From Prochilodus magdalenae (Eukaryota > Chordata > Actinopteri > Characiformes > Prochilodontidae): 64,000 nt of DNA. The notes under the pieces are model-generated. The model saw nothing but the letters and a program-made list of their open reading frames with translations, did no database searches and was not told the DNA's origin. The stretch is taken from assembly GCA_024036415.1 (NCBI GenBank), contig JAMWET010000794.1:1-64000 (forward strand), read 5' to 3'. The translations under genes were made by a program, and so were the position numbers. Positions 1-12,200 of this stretch are shown here, piece by piece (position 1 is the first letter of the stretch; each line of letters begins with the position of its first letter).

Positions 1-823
1 CTTTAAACCAGTTTCTGTGTGTGGTCGTGTTTACTGTGGTTTTTAAAATCATCTGTGTGTGTGTGTTTTACAGTGGGCTTTAAACCAGTTCTGTGTGTGT
101 GTGTTTTACAGTGGGCTTTAAACCAGTTCTGTGCATGTTTGTGTTTTACACTGGGTTTTAAACCAGTTCTGTGTGTGTTTGTGTTTTACAGTGGGTTTTA
201 AACCAGTTCTGTGTGTGTGTGTGTTTTACAGTGGGCTTTAAACCAGTTCTGTGTGTGTTTGTGTTTTACAGTGGGCTTTAAACCAGTTCTGTGTGTGTGT
301 GTGTTTTACAGTGGGTTTTAAACCAGTTCTGTGTGTGTTTGTGTTTTACAGTGGGCTTTAAACCAGTTCTGTGTGTGTGTGTGTTTTACAGTGGGCTTTA
401 AACCAGTTCTGTGTGTGTGTGTTTTTTTACCAGTGTGGGTGCCGGATGTCTAAAACGTCAGTTCTGTGGTGGTAGTGTGTTTTTACAGTGGGTATTTTCA
501 AACCAGTTCTGTGGTGTGTGTGTGTTTTACAGTGGGTATGCTTTAAAACCAGTATTGAATGTGAGTGTTGTGTTTTACAGTGGGCTTTAAACCAGTTCTG
601 TGTGTGTGTGTGTGTGTTTTACAGTGGGCTTTAAACCAGTTCTGTGTGTGTGTGTGTGTGTGTGTTTTACAGTGGGCTTTAAACCAGTTCTGTGTGTGTG
701 TGTGTGTGTGTGTTTTACAGTGGGCTTTAAACCAGTTCTGTGTGTGTGTGTGTGTGTGTGTTTTATAGTGGGCTTTAAACCAGTTCTGTGTGTGTTCGTG
801 TTTTACAGTGGGCTTTAAACCAG

Positions 824-864
<41 letters not shown>

Positions 865-991
865 TGTTTTACAGTGGGTTTTAAACCAGTTCTGTGTGTG
901 TGTGTGTGTGTGTGTGTGTTTTACAGTGGGTTTTAAACCAGTTCTGTGTGTGTGTGTGTGTGTTTGTGTTTTACAGTGGGTTTTAAACCAG

Positions 992-1026
<35 letters not shown>

Positions 1027-1348
1027 ACAGTGGGCTTTAAACCAGTTCTGTGTGTGTTCGTGTTTTACAGTGGGTTTTAAATCAGTTCTGTGTGTGTGTG
1101 TTTTACAGTGGGCTTTAAACCAGTTCTGTGTGTGTTTGTGTTTTACAGTGGTTTTTAAACCAGTTCTGTGTGTGTTTGTGTTTTACAGTGGGTTTTAAAC
1201 CAGTTCTGTGTGTGTTTGTGTTTTACAGTGGGCTTTAAACCAGTTCTGTGTGTGTTTGTGTTTTACAGTGGGTTTTAAACCAGTTCTGTGTGTGTTTGTG
1301 TTTTACACTGGGTTTTAAACCAGTTCTGTGTGTGTTTGTGTTTTACAG
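1..1348 (+). repeat. Minisatellite of about 30 copies of a splice-acceptor unit
   Basis: Tandem repeat with a basic period near 40 bp that grows to about 64 bp where its GT run expands. Each unit reads (GT)n, then TTTTACAG, then TGGGCTTTAAACCAGTTCTG. The last copy (1341-1368) runs directly into the Ig exon at 1349, so the unit consists of the intron 3' end, the AG and the first 20 bases of that exon. Copies near 149 and 1305 have AC in place of AG. The stretch 425-560 is degenerate. The open frames in this block come from the repeat and are not genes. Confidence 0.95.
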
Positions 1349-1621
1349 TGGGCTTTAAACCAGTTCTGGCTGTGGAGCCTGATTGGCCACAAATATTCAG
1401 TGGAGAAAACGTCACACTCACATGTTCCATTCCAGGATGTAGTGTAACTGACTGGACATATGACTGGTACAGAGATAACACTCAAATGAGCTACTCTGAT
1501 GAAAACTATCAGATCATAAGAGGCATAAATGTCCAGAGTGCAAAATATAAATGTTGTTGTTTTCATAAAAGTGGCCGAGAAGCTCTTCAGTGTACTGATG
1601 AAGTAACTCTAAATGTGATAG
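1349..1621 (+). CDS. Gene A Ig1 exon
   Basis: A 273-bp phase 1-1 exon between TTTTACAG and GTACATGG. It encodes an Ig fold beginning VEPDWPQIFSGENVTLTC, with WYRDNTQ around the core Trp. The second cysteine region reads YKCCCFHKSG, with three adjacent Cys where B and D read YYCYG, so disulphide pairing may differ. Confidence 0.8.
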
Positions 1622-4600
1622 GTACATGGTTGGTTTCATACTCCTGTAAATACACTTTATTCCCAGAGGTGTGGGTGTGTATGTGTGTTGGTCTGGTTTA
1701 CAGTAACAGATTATTTGCTGTAATTGTACAGAGAGACCAAAAGCTTCACTGATCCAGGTTCCTACTGGACAGATGTTTAGAGGAGAGACAGTAACTCTCA
1801 GATGTGACATACAAGGACACACAGACACTGGGTGGAGCTACAGTTGGTATAAAGATGGTGACAGTAACCGTCCAGTTCATTCCTCTGATGATAAAACAGA
1901 CCACTCATTCAGTGCTGTAGGGTCTGACAGTGGTACATACACCTGTAGAGGAGAGAGGAGGAGAGACTCTCAGAGATCAGAGATCAGTAACACTGTTACA
2001 CTGACTGTATCAGGTGAGTGTGTTCTTCTCTTATTCACATCGTCTTCATTACAAACATATATCATAAAAGACAAAGTGGAAAACTTGTATTATTTCTGTT
2101 ACTGTGACTGGTAGTGGTGGTGGAAAGTTATCTGTTTACAATATGAAGAAATATGAGTAAATAATACATTAATTATGTATACTAATTCTCATATTTTGAA
2201 AGTCGGACCAAACACATTTGGAATCAAGGTGGATTGAACTATGGTGGTTCAAATCAATGTCACAGAGTTCTCTAGTGCTGCGGGGGGCTGTGTTAGATCT
2301 GCCAAAAAGTCACAATGAGCTTAGCACTAGCAATTTATTCCAATCCTAAAAGGACACTAGCAAAAATTGGTATTTTTGCAGAGGTGGGTCCATCCCTCAT
2401 CAAAAATTGTTTGGATAACTTTTAGAAGCATTATTATTATTTGGTTAGTAATAAAATACAATATTCAATAACTCAATATTAGTTCAACAACTACATATTT
2501 CTATATTCAATAACTTATTTATAATAAGAATGCACTTAAGGTACAATTACTTAATGTTAAAGATTTTCAGACTAAAATCCTAATTAGATTTGTGGCCAGT
2601 TCCGCATGCGTTTTCCTCAGTCAGTGGTGTGTGTTATTTTAAATGTGCTACAAATTCTGCTGGTTTGAACCACCAGAGCTCCACCACAATTAGGAATTCA
2701 TTTCCAACAGCAGAAAAACCTACACTAGAATCCACAGCACTGAACTGATTGTTGTTGCATTTGCATTTCATTGTTTTGTTGCATTTTCTTTTAAACAATT
2801 TTAATATCAGAGACCACCCTTCATTTATTTATTTAGTTTCCAGTTGGGCACCAGAATGTAAGCAGAAATGATCCATAAAAAAAAAACTTAAACACCTGAA
2901 CAACTAAAGGCAGTATATTTCTCAGTATGTTAGTGTTACCACCCCTTCCATTATTAGGGCTTTCATTCCTTTAGGGCGATTTCTTTTCAGTGCTTCTAGT
3001 AAAATCCACACAGATATTTTTCAACGCCTTCAAAATTCAGTCTTAGAAGTTGGCTGCATTTTGCTTCTTTCTATTTAAGCATTCTGAAATATAAGTGTAG
3101 GCTCATCTTTCCCATAAAAAACACCCAGAAACAGCCTCTTGACAGCTACACATCCTTTCAGACCCATGACCCTGAGTTGTCTTCTCACGGCAGAAAGCTT
3201 GACAGAAACACCTGTAGATTTTTTAGCAGATTTGAAGAGTGTAGCTATTTTAGATTGTTATAAAAATGAAAATCTGTAAGGTGTGTTTGAATAGCTGCTT
3301 GTATGAATGTTAAAATGGGAACAATGTCAGTGGGAGCTTTAGAAAAAGCTTTTGTTGGGAATAGACCTAGATGAAAGTGGTTGGTTTTAAGATTAAAGGG
3401 TAAACAAGTTAAATACTGGTTCCATATTATACTGGACATCCCAGTTAACATCTTAGATACCCTGATTGCCTTAAAATCTAATTTTAGTCCTTGAAAAGTC
3501 CTGTGAACCAGGAGCATATAAGCAAACAGACTACGTGAGATGCAGGTGTGAATAAATAATAATTGACAAACAAGGAAACGGAGAGTAATTGGGCAATGAC
3601 GGACATGTGACTATGACATCATTGGGTAGTGGGTTCTGGGAGTTCGGGAGATCAGAGCCAGAGGGGAAACCCAGAAGCGTGACAATTACATTGAATACAA
3701 GTTTGTACTTGATGGGTTGTTTTGGATTTCACTGCTCAATAGCATCGACAAGATAATATTATAAACCCGTTATCGTTAAAAAATCGTAAAATCATTAAAA
3801 GAACAGGTGCACCCAGAAGTAAGTGTGGGATTGCAATGCTACTGGGAAGGAAGACATTTAGACTGATATGGGCAATATATATTGAGCTACACATACAGAA
3901 GTAGTGTCTCTCAGTAAGGTGTCGAGCCACCATGTGTGCTAACACAACATGCCAGACGTCTCAGCATGAAGATGTAGAGGTTCCTAAAGGAGTCCTTGAT
4001 AATCCATCCCATGCAGCTTGAATATTCTCACACAGCTCCTGCAGACTTTGTGGTAGGAGTGGACATATGACAAACCTTGCATATTGGTGCTGACACGCAC
4101 AGATTCGTTGGTCAATTCCACAGAGACAAACACGGGGCACGTCACTGAAAATGACCCGCTGCCATTCTGTGTCACTCTATGACTGTCTGGCACAACACCA
4201 TTACAGGTCTGTGTGCATGTAGTCCTGCATCATGAGGTCGTCTGCCAATGGTGCTGGCACTAACAGGAGAACTCATGGAGTTTGAGATATGTATTAGATT
4301 AATGTAGAAATGTATAATATCTCAGTGCATCAATGTTTTAATGTGATGGTATGTGTATGTGTTTCTCACACAGGAGCTTCATTCTCAGTGCTCAGTCTGC
4401 TCAGTAGTTTAATGGCAGCGTCTCCGTATCTCCTGGTGTCCATTGTTCTTGGGGTCAAGTGCTACAGAGCTCGAGGTATGACCCTTTCAGGATGACTGCA
4501 GGTTACACATCATGAACACACACGGTTATTATAGAAAGTCGTAATCATAATTACTTATAATTAATTATTTTAAGTGTGATTGGCAGGAGCATAGTTGTTA

Positions 4601-5071
4601 ATTAAAAGTCAGATGTTATAATGACATAACTGTGATTTACAGCAAGTTACTGATTTGGTTCACTGAATGCACACACACACTGCATGTGCTGTATGCAGCT
4701 GATGGCGGCATGAACCACACAAATATCTGGTAACCATCCAGCTGGTCAGTTCAGTGACACTCAACACTGCTACTACAGTGTCATGTTACCATTACCAGTA
4801 AGTGTCATGGCAGATGTCACAATGTTTGATGTCGTGACAGCATTCTATGGCATGGTCATGTCAGTGTACTGTACCTGAAGATACGCATTTGAAAGATTTT
4901 ACCACATTTAATAAATATGAAGATGAACACTATCAGCTGAAATTACACAGTGTAATAATAATATATTTTTTGCCACCAGCAGAGGGCAGCATAACAGCCT
5001 TAATCTGTTTTTTCTTTCTTTCAGCTCAGACTGAGGGGGCTAAATGTCAGTATGCAGTGACAGAAGAGTGA
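1349..5071 (+). CDS. Gene A: FCRL-like Ig receptor, 3' part (5' exons outside window)
   Basis: Four exons join in phase 1: 1349-1621 (Ig1), 1732-2013 (Ig2), 4374-4475 (transmembrane) and 5025-5071 (tail, stop TGA 5069-5071). The exons and their borders match genes B and D for the Ig parts, but the transmembrane and tail exons are of a different type. The tail, about 16 residues ending in YAVTEE, has no ITIM. The protein is expected at the leukocyte surface, binding an unknown ligand through its Ig domains. Leader exons must lie left of position 1, beyond the minisatellite. No counterparts of gene D Ig3-Ig5 were found between 2014 and 4373. Family membership rests on similarity to B and D and on general knowledge of fish FCRL-like proteins; the ligand is unknown. 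Confidence 0.75.
1732..2013 (+). CDS. Gene A Ig2 exon
   Basis: A 282-bp phase 1-1 exon between TTGTACAG and GTGAGTGT, the same length as the Ig2 exons of B and D and nearly identical in protein. Landmarks are LRCDIQGHTDTGWSYSWYKD and DSGTYTCRGERRRDSQRS. Confidence 0.88.
2103..2260 (-). repeat. Dispersed repeat, copy 1
   Basis: Reverse complement of a stretch at about 62260-62440. Both contain the TGGTAGTGGTGGTGGAAAGT end, a run about ACATTTGGAATCAAGGTGGA, and the GAACTATGGTGGTTCAAA block. A related fragment lies at about 2660-2700. It may be a short non-autonomous DNA element; no transposase is present. Confidence 0.6.
2261..3799. other. Gene A intron, no gene seen
   Basis: AT-rich intron sequence without a splice-bounded Ig exon or a convincing open frame on either strand. 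Confidence 0.5.
3800..3960 (-). repeat. Dispersed repeat also seen at 16.9, 18.7 and 34.75 kb
   Basis: Contains a GGTGCACCCAGAA end, a TGAGCTACACATACAGAA core and GGTGTCGAGCCACCATG. Relatives lie at about 16880-17045, 18650-18760 and 34740-34810, in both orientations. No coding capacity. Confidence 0.5.
4374..4475 (+). CDS. Gene A transmembrane exon
   Basis: A 102-bp phase 1-1 exon between CACACAG and GTATGACC. It encodes GASFSVLSLLSSLMAASPYL followed by LVSIVLGVKCYRAR: one hydrophobic helix followed by basic stop-transfer residues. It is unrelated to the transmembrane exons of B, C and D. Confidence 0.75.
5025..5071 (+). CDS. Gene A terminal tail exon
   Basis: Follows the acceptor TTTCTTTCAG. 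It encodes AQTEGAKCQYAVTEE and stops at TGA 5069-5071. Phase fits the transmembrane exon. The single tyrosine (QYAVTEE) does not fit the ITIM pattern. Confidence 0.65.
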
Positions 5072-5334
5072 GAATATAAAAGACAAACTGAATGTAGATT
5101 GACACCTGTCATCTGTCTTCTTTTAAGTTCTTTCAAGTTCTCTCAAATGAACTGATCAGGATTTGTTTGAACAGAGTGTTATTTGTATAGATCTTGTCCA
5201 AAGTCAAATCTGTTACTTTCACTTTTTCGTGTATATGTACTTCAGAATATTTGTTTTCATGTAAAAAATATACATACAGTATGCTGTACAGCATTAACAC
5301 AATTTCTGTTTCTGTCCACAATGTTCTTGCATTA

Positions 5335-5340
5335 AATAAA
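5335..5340 (+). promoter_or_regulatory. Poly(A) signal of gene A
   Basis: AATAAA 264 bp after the gene A stop. It is the first canonical signal downstream. Confidence 0.6.
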
Positions 5341-5890
5341 AAATAATAGTATTATAAATATAACAACATAATCACAAAATAGTGTCTGAATGTGGCTCGC
5401 CTCACATGGGTGAAGATGCTGTCAGTAATACTCCAATAGTTTTATCTTTAGATTGTCTGGCATCCATTGTATAAATTATAATTAGAGATATGCCTTCACT
5501 TTGATGCAGAAAGAGTGAAATGCTGAATGTCGAGTGCAGCTAGATACAGAACAGTGCTGTAAGTGGCTGAATGCATTAGGTCGGCCGGTTCTGCACATGT
5601 GTGTAAAAAAAGCTCTTTGTGTGTTAAAAGGTGATTTACTGGCTCATGTGGAAGTTTGTACTGTGATTCTGCTTTACTACACAATGCTTCTGAGCTGGGC
5701 GAGTGAGATCTAGCATGTGCCATCATTGGGCAGCTACTACTGATGCAGTTACGTCAGCATTGCCTGTGTGACGGAGACTGAGGAACATCTCAGCTGCAGC
5801 AGTGCCATGCACTAAATCTCCTGGCGGGAGAGAGCCCCCTTCAGTGTCCTGATATGAAGCAACCGAAAGCTTCTGTATCCAGCTGCTGCA
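5341..5890. other. Space between convergent genes A and B
   Basis: No exon, repeat family or RNA gene recognised. The 3' ends of gene A (+) and gene B (-) face each other across it. Confidence 0.4.
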
Positions 5891-5893
5891 TTT

Positions 5894-5916
5894 TTTATTG
5901 TTCTGGTTTATTTATT
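5894..5916 (-). promoter_or_regulatory. Poly(A) signals of gene B
   Basis: TTTATT on the + strand at 5894-5899, 5907-5912 and 5911-5916 gives AATAAA on the - strand, about 290 bp after the gene B stop. The same AATAAATAAACCAGAA context follows gene C at 30687-30696. Confidence 0.6.
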
Positions 5917-6203
5917 TGTTTATTAGTTAACACTTTACCTTACATTGTGCATACATTAACAGTGGATCACTGATGTTAAGTAAACATGTAAACATGTAGT
6001 TACTAAGTTTTACTTAACAGAAGTGAACCATTCTTAATGTACGACTTCATGTTAACTACTACATTACTTCATGTTAGCTACTTAACACACAATGTAAAGT
6101 GCTTTCATTTTTAATAAAGTTTTACTCACAGCATGTCATGTATCGGTAAAAATTTAAAACAGGCAGAAGGGTAAAATAGTCAAAGCTGACTCTCGTGTGT
6201 GCA

Positions 6204-6289
6204 TCATGTGAAGGTATGACCAGCTGGTGTACTGCTTTCTCTCACATCTTCAGTTTCTTGTTCTGCTTCTGCGTTCTCTCCTCCGAGAC
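6204..6289 (-). CDS. Gene B terminal exon
   Basis: Follows TTTTAAAG on the - strand. It encodes GLGGENAEAEQETEDVRESS and a short remainder to the stop at 6206-6204: acidic, no tyrosine. The gene C equivalent stops earlier (30593-30595), and the gene D equivalent has a stop as its third codon. Confidence 0.7.
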
Positions 6290-9200
6290 CTTTAAAAGAG
6301 CATCACCATTTAGAAAGTGTTTCACATTCAAACATACGAGAACTCTGTCAGTTTGAGAGACTGTCATGCTATACTATCATTATTTGGTCTGTGTTCTCCT
6401 TCAGCTCTAAGTACTAGAGTGCCAGCATTTACACTCAAAATAATATGATTATAATTTGAAGGCCAGACTAAATACAGGAATAACACTCTTCTATTATCAT
6501 CCCCAAGTTCTAGATATTAACCAGGCAGGTGTGAGATAGTAGACTGTAGTAGTTAATTATTCTGAGTAACAGGAAAGCTTAATTACACTGTAAGGCAATA
6601 CAGTTTCTTGGTAATAAATGAATTAAGGAGGTGTTAAAACACATTATAATGTGTTTATTGACTGCTTTGAAATTTAGCAGCATCTTACACAAATTCTACA
6701 AATATCATTTTAAAAAAAGTTAAAAACAGATAGCAGTGATTTTTCAAATGTACCTTGACAAAAATCATCACATTGTGTAATAATGCTTGCATATAAAACA
6801 AGCACCCAGGAATGGCCTTATAAACGGATACACAATGGAAACGTGTAGCATAGTCTGACCAGCAGATCTTTCGGATTGTTTATGGAAATAATGGGTGTCA
6901 TGTTTTCTGGGCCAATAAGGAACGGGACATCCTAATTGTTACCAGTGTAAAGTTCAAAATCAAGGCTCTGTCACAGTGTGTGTGTGTGTTGGGGGTGGGG
7001 CAGTATTAGGGGGTAGTCTTTAGAGAGCGTTACAACAGCATGCCTGAGTAACCATAGACTCCAGGTGTTACATTAGTGATATAATATTTAAAATTTAACA
7101 ATGAAGTTCATCAGAAATAAAGATTGTGTTTTGTATCATTCATATTTAATACAGATCAAGTAGAGTTTACTGATCACTGCTTCCTGCTCTAATTAGCATT
7201 TCATACATTTCACAATATTTTGGGGGTGTATAAATCACATTAACCCAGTTCATACCCAGAACGTCTTGTGTGTCTCAATGTAACGTAATATCTCACCCAA
7301 AACAATAGATTTCTTCCTCACATATAATTATTATTAATATAATATATTAACATCCAGAACTGGAAGGACTTTAAAAGAAGCTATAACCTAAGAGGAATGG
7401 TCAATTGTTTAAAAGCCTCACCGTTTTTTTCATTGATTTTTGTATTAGGACTTTACTAATTACTATTATCATTAGGACTCCTAGCTTTACTAAACATCCT
7501 AAACATCCCACCGTGCATACCTAATCCACTGTGGCAGTTATGGCAGCTTCCTTTCAGCAAAACCTGTCTGCTACTGCAGTGATGGGATATTCACATCATG
7601 TATATATAATAGATATGGAGGGGTATAGCCAGAGTACCTGTAGCTTTGTCATACGGCAGGTTTGAGTAAATGGCTTCAGTCTGTGAATCCTGCTCTGTAA
7701 TATCTTGTCCTGATATGGAACAAACAAATAACACCATGTTTAGAGTCTTGAATACACTCTGACTGACTGTACTGCAGACAGAAAAGCTTAATGGATCTGA
7801 TACCACATGACATATAAAACGTATTGGATCTATCAGAATGTACCTTCATCCTGGGATCCTTCATTGTTTATCGCAACCTCTGAGTAAATGACATGACTGA
7901 GCTCGTCTTCAGCATCACCTGACACAGAGTAGCGTGTGTTAGTCACTGGAAGCACTTTTACAGTATAACTGACTGTCTGCAGGTATGTGCAGTGGCATGC
8001 AAAAGTTTGAGGACCCCCCGGTAGAGGTTTCTGTTACTGTGAGTAGTTATGTGTGTAGAGGATTAACTCATTTCAGGCATAAAGTCAAGGATAAATCATT
8101 TTAAGAATGTTTACTGGAGTATGTTTGTTTTGTACAATCTTTGAGAGGTCAGTCGAATCTTCACAGCTGCTGTTTCTGACTAGAGTAGTTGTGGTTAAAT
8201 TGTCTAACATGGTGATATTATTGTACATCCTCCACCATCAAACTCATGTTGAATATGCTGAAGTGTTTTAATAATATTCTTCCTAATAACTTGCAGTCAT
8301 CTATTAACTGAGAGCAGCACAGTCAGATATTTAAGTCTTGTTAAGGAAGGAGTAGAAGGGAGTGGTCTGCTGTTGGGGTTGGTGTCTTATATCCCTCACT
8401 ACTCTTGTTGGTGATTCCTGTGCCCACACTTGTGTGCTGGAGAATGTGGTTCAGTTAGCCTGTTTAGTCATTAACTGCCTTGGGAAATACATAACACAGG
8501 GTTAGCTCCTCTCTGAAACACAATTAGACTCTTTGTATTAATAAGAGTTTTAAGATGAACTCCCCCTTTTCAGCTTGAGCCTCTGTCTCCTTAATGTGTC
8601 TGTGCACAAATCTGAATATGTGATAAAGGCTTTGATCCTATAAGTACAGTATGCAGAGTTAAACAATAACTGAAATGATAAAGTTACCTTCATCAGTGGC
8701 TGCTTCTTTAGCTGCCATAGCTACATAAATAGACCTATTAGCTTCAAAATAAGAAACAATAACAATAATTTATGCCACATTTCTGGACAGTGTATTCTGA
8801 AAACTGAGCCACATCTGTGTTAGGTTCCTCAGTGTACACCTCACCGATGACCTCACATGGTCACTCCACACCAACAAAGTATTGAGGTCTGCGTGTCAGC
8901 GCCTCTTCTTCCTGAGAAGGCTCAGGAAGTTTGGTCTGCCTCCTGACATCCTCACCAGCTTCTACAGATGCACCATAGAGAGCATAGGTATGGCAGCTGT
9001 ACTGCCTATGACCGCAAGGCCCTGAAGAGAGTGGTGAGGACAGCGGAGTCCATTATAGGCAGCAAACGTCCAGACCTCCAGTCCCACACACTGAGGAAAA
9101 TCCTGAAGATCCGGTTGGACTGTAGCCACCCAGCACACGACCTGTTCACCTTACTGCCATTAGGCAGGAGGTACCGCAGCATCCAGGCCAGAACAAACCG

Positions 9201-12200
9201 AGTAATGAACAGTTTCTACCCACAAGCCATCAGGTTCCTAAACAAGCTGTGAACCTTTCACCAACACCACCAACACCACCAATACCACCAACACTACCAA
9301 CACCAGCAACACCAACACCTCGAACACCACTGCACTCACACACTTTATTATTATTAATACTCTTAATATATCACTGCTATGAACAACATCACTGAGTCAC
9401 TTTAAACATCAGACATATATACATAGTTATATTATATCTCCGCTCTCTCTCAGACTATACATGTCTAATAAATGTACATATCAGAGAATTTCTACAGATC
9501 CCTCCTGTCTTTGTATATTTTGTATTTTGTGTATGTAATTTATATGTATTTATTTTGTATCTATTTATTACTGTTAGAATGGATTAAGTATAAGTGTAAC
9601 TAAATTAAATTGCCAGATTTAAAAGAATAATAAAATACATACGAGTGGATAGATCTATAAAAGATGTGTGTCTAATTAATACTGAGTAAACAATTATGTT
9701 AATTATAGAACAGACCGTAAGGATAAGCTCACAGAGATGCACAGCAGTTTGACATAATCCTGCCATCAGCTGACAAACTGTCCATTTTGCTGGCTAGCTG
9801 ACCATAAATTAAAAGCCCTTCATCCGCCAAACAGTGTCAGTGAGTTGGGTGGGACGGGGCACTGAGATCACACCTGCACTGGTGTGTATCCAGACTGAAA
9901 GTCCTCACCTCCTGAATCTGATGTCTGGTTGACGTTCTGCTGGTTTCCTATAGAGAGATTCATCATATACGGTGAATGAACGAGTGTGAACTAGTTCTTT
10001 TAAGCTCTGGAGTTTGCTACAGTTTTATTGCACATTATTATATGGATGAGATGTCAGACCTTTGTTGGTTTTGTAGGAACACAGCAGAAACAGGACAATG
10101 ATGAACAGCAGAGTCAAAGTTACTCCCACAACCGCTCCAACCAGACCAACATCAGGTTCAGCAGCTGAACCTATAGACAGTGAAATATATTCATTAGGAG
10201 ATCAGGACTCCTGCAAGAATGGTCTTGTTAGTAATACATGAGGGTCCGAAAATATGGATAAAGCTGCTCAGTCTGTGAAAAGGAACCTTATTAAGGCGGT
10301 GCTGCCTTCAGTGTTTCACCCGCTCAGACAGATCTGATTTAGCTCGTGAGAAAAAGCAACACAACACAGCAGTGCAGTACAGTTGCTGATCTCAAATAAT
10401 CCTATAACCATAAAGACATTTTTTACAAGTATAAATTAATAAAACTTCTTAATGTTTCCCTGAACGAGTAAAGAGACTACATGTAGACTCACTGTGCACT
10501 GTGATGTTGACTGGGCTACTGATCTCTCCAGATTCAGACTCACACCAGTACACTCCAGTGTGGGATGGGGAGAGGGAGCTGATGTTGCATGTAGATCCTG
10601 TAACTGATCCCCAGCCTGATGAACAATCTGACATATTCTCACTGTGTGTGTATCGTCTCACTCTCCATTCAGTAGAGTCACTCTGTCCCTCACAGCTCAG
10701 TGAGAGAGAGTCAGTAGTAAAGTGTTGAGTTCTGTTGGGACTGACCATCAGAGAGACTGGAGGGGACACACCTTAAACACAGAAATGACCATTCAGATGT
10801 TATTTAAAATGTAAAACTCGTATTCACTTATTACACATAAAACTGTAGCCAAAGTCACTGTTAATTTCTAACATGGAAAGATGTTCAGCAAAGATGTTCT
10901 GGTATTGTTCTCCTGTAGTTATTCTCTGGGTTTATTCTAATGATGACTTTTGGTGTAAAGAGTGTGTAGTTAGTGTGTCAGATAGGAACTAGTGGTCAGT
11001 CAGAGCAAAGGAGTGTAGATGTGAGCTAATGCTAGAGTGTAGTGTTTGCCTAAAGCCTTGTTTATTGTATGGTCGTAGGGCCGTGAGTGTGGTTGTAGAG
11101 ACGTGTTAGGAAGGGGGGGAGAGATTAGGGCTTGAATGTGTCTGCTAGCTCAAAGGTTATCCACTAGTGCACAGGCCAAGGCTTTCACCACTGCAGCAGA
11201 AAACCTGAGCGCAGATGTTAAAGGGCCTAGCGAGTGTCGCATGGAGAAGGCCATCCCACCAGATGTCAACAGATGCACAGTCAGTGCATAGTGGGATAGG
11301 TAGCATGAGAGCCACTTGGAGGAACTTTGGTGGTACTGTCAGGTCACTGTCACAGAACAGTGTTTCATGGGTGGCACTCACAAGCAGCACTGTCGTCAGT
11401 GTTGACGATGCATTTAACCATAGCGAAGAGGTGTTGCTGCTGCTGTGCTGGAGAACGTTTTGCATTTAAAGCACATCAAAATTTGGTGAGAATGTGTTTT
11501 CCAAAGTGCCAAAGAAAAGTTTCTACTGTTGTCTCAATGTCTTCAGCTATACAAGGTCAACTTAGCATAGAAGATCTATGTAATGAGTTTAAAATGAATT
11601 ATTTGAAACCTGTGTGTGTGACATTAATACGTTAAGGCATATGACACTGCTTCTGACTATCTGAAATATATAAAATACACTGTAATGCCTTAAATATCTA
11701 GACTGATTGTAGAGATGTGATGATGATTTTGAATGCCTGAGTGAATAAGAGAAGAACACACTCACCTGATACAGTCAGTGTAACAGTGTTACTGATCTCT
11801 GATCTCTGAGAGTCTGTCCTCCTCTCTCCTCTACAGGTGTATGTACCACTGTCAGACTCTACAGCACTGAATGAGTAGTCTGTTTTATAACCAGAGGAAT
11901 GAACTGGACGGTTACTGTCACCATCTTTGTACCAGCAGTAGCTCCACCCAGTGTCTGTGTGTCCTTGTATGTCACATCTGAGAGTTACTGTTTCTCCACT
12001 AAACATCTGTCCAGTAGGAACCATGGTCAGTGAAGCTTTTGGTCTCTCTATAAAAATCACATTAATGAAATATTACTGTAAACCAATCAGACACACCCAG
12101 TGCTCAGTGAATATAAGCTCTATTAATGATTACTCCAATAATCATAACTAACAGTGTTAATGTTACAGGAGTGACAGATCAGACATGTACCTGTTACTGT

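Noticed and set aside
565..1198. Long open frames rich in Cys-Val
   Set aside because: They are translations of the GT-rich minisatellite in several frames, with no start context or family match.
1..1348. CRISPR-like regular repeat array
   Set aside because: No unique spacers: the variable part is a GT run of changing length and the unit derives from a eukaryotic splice site.
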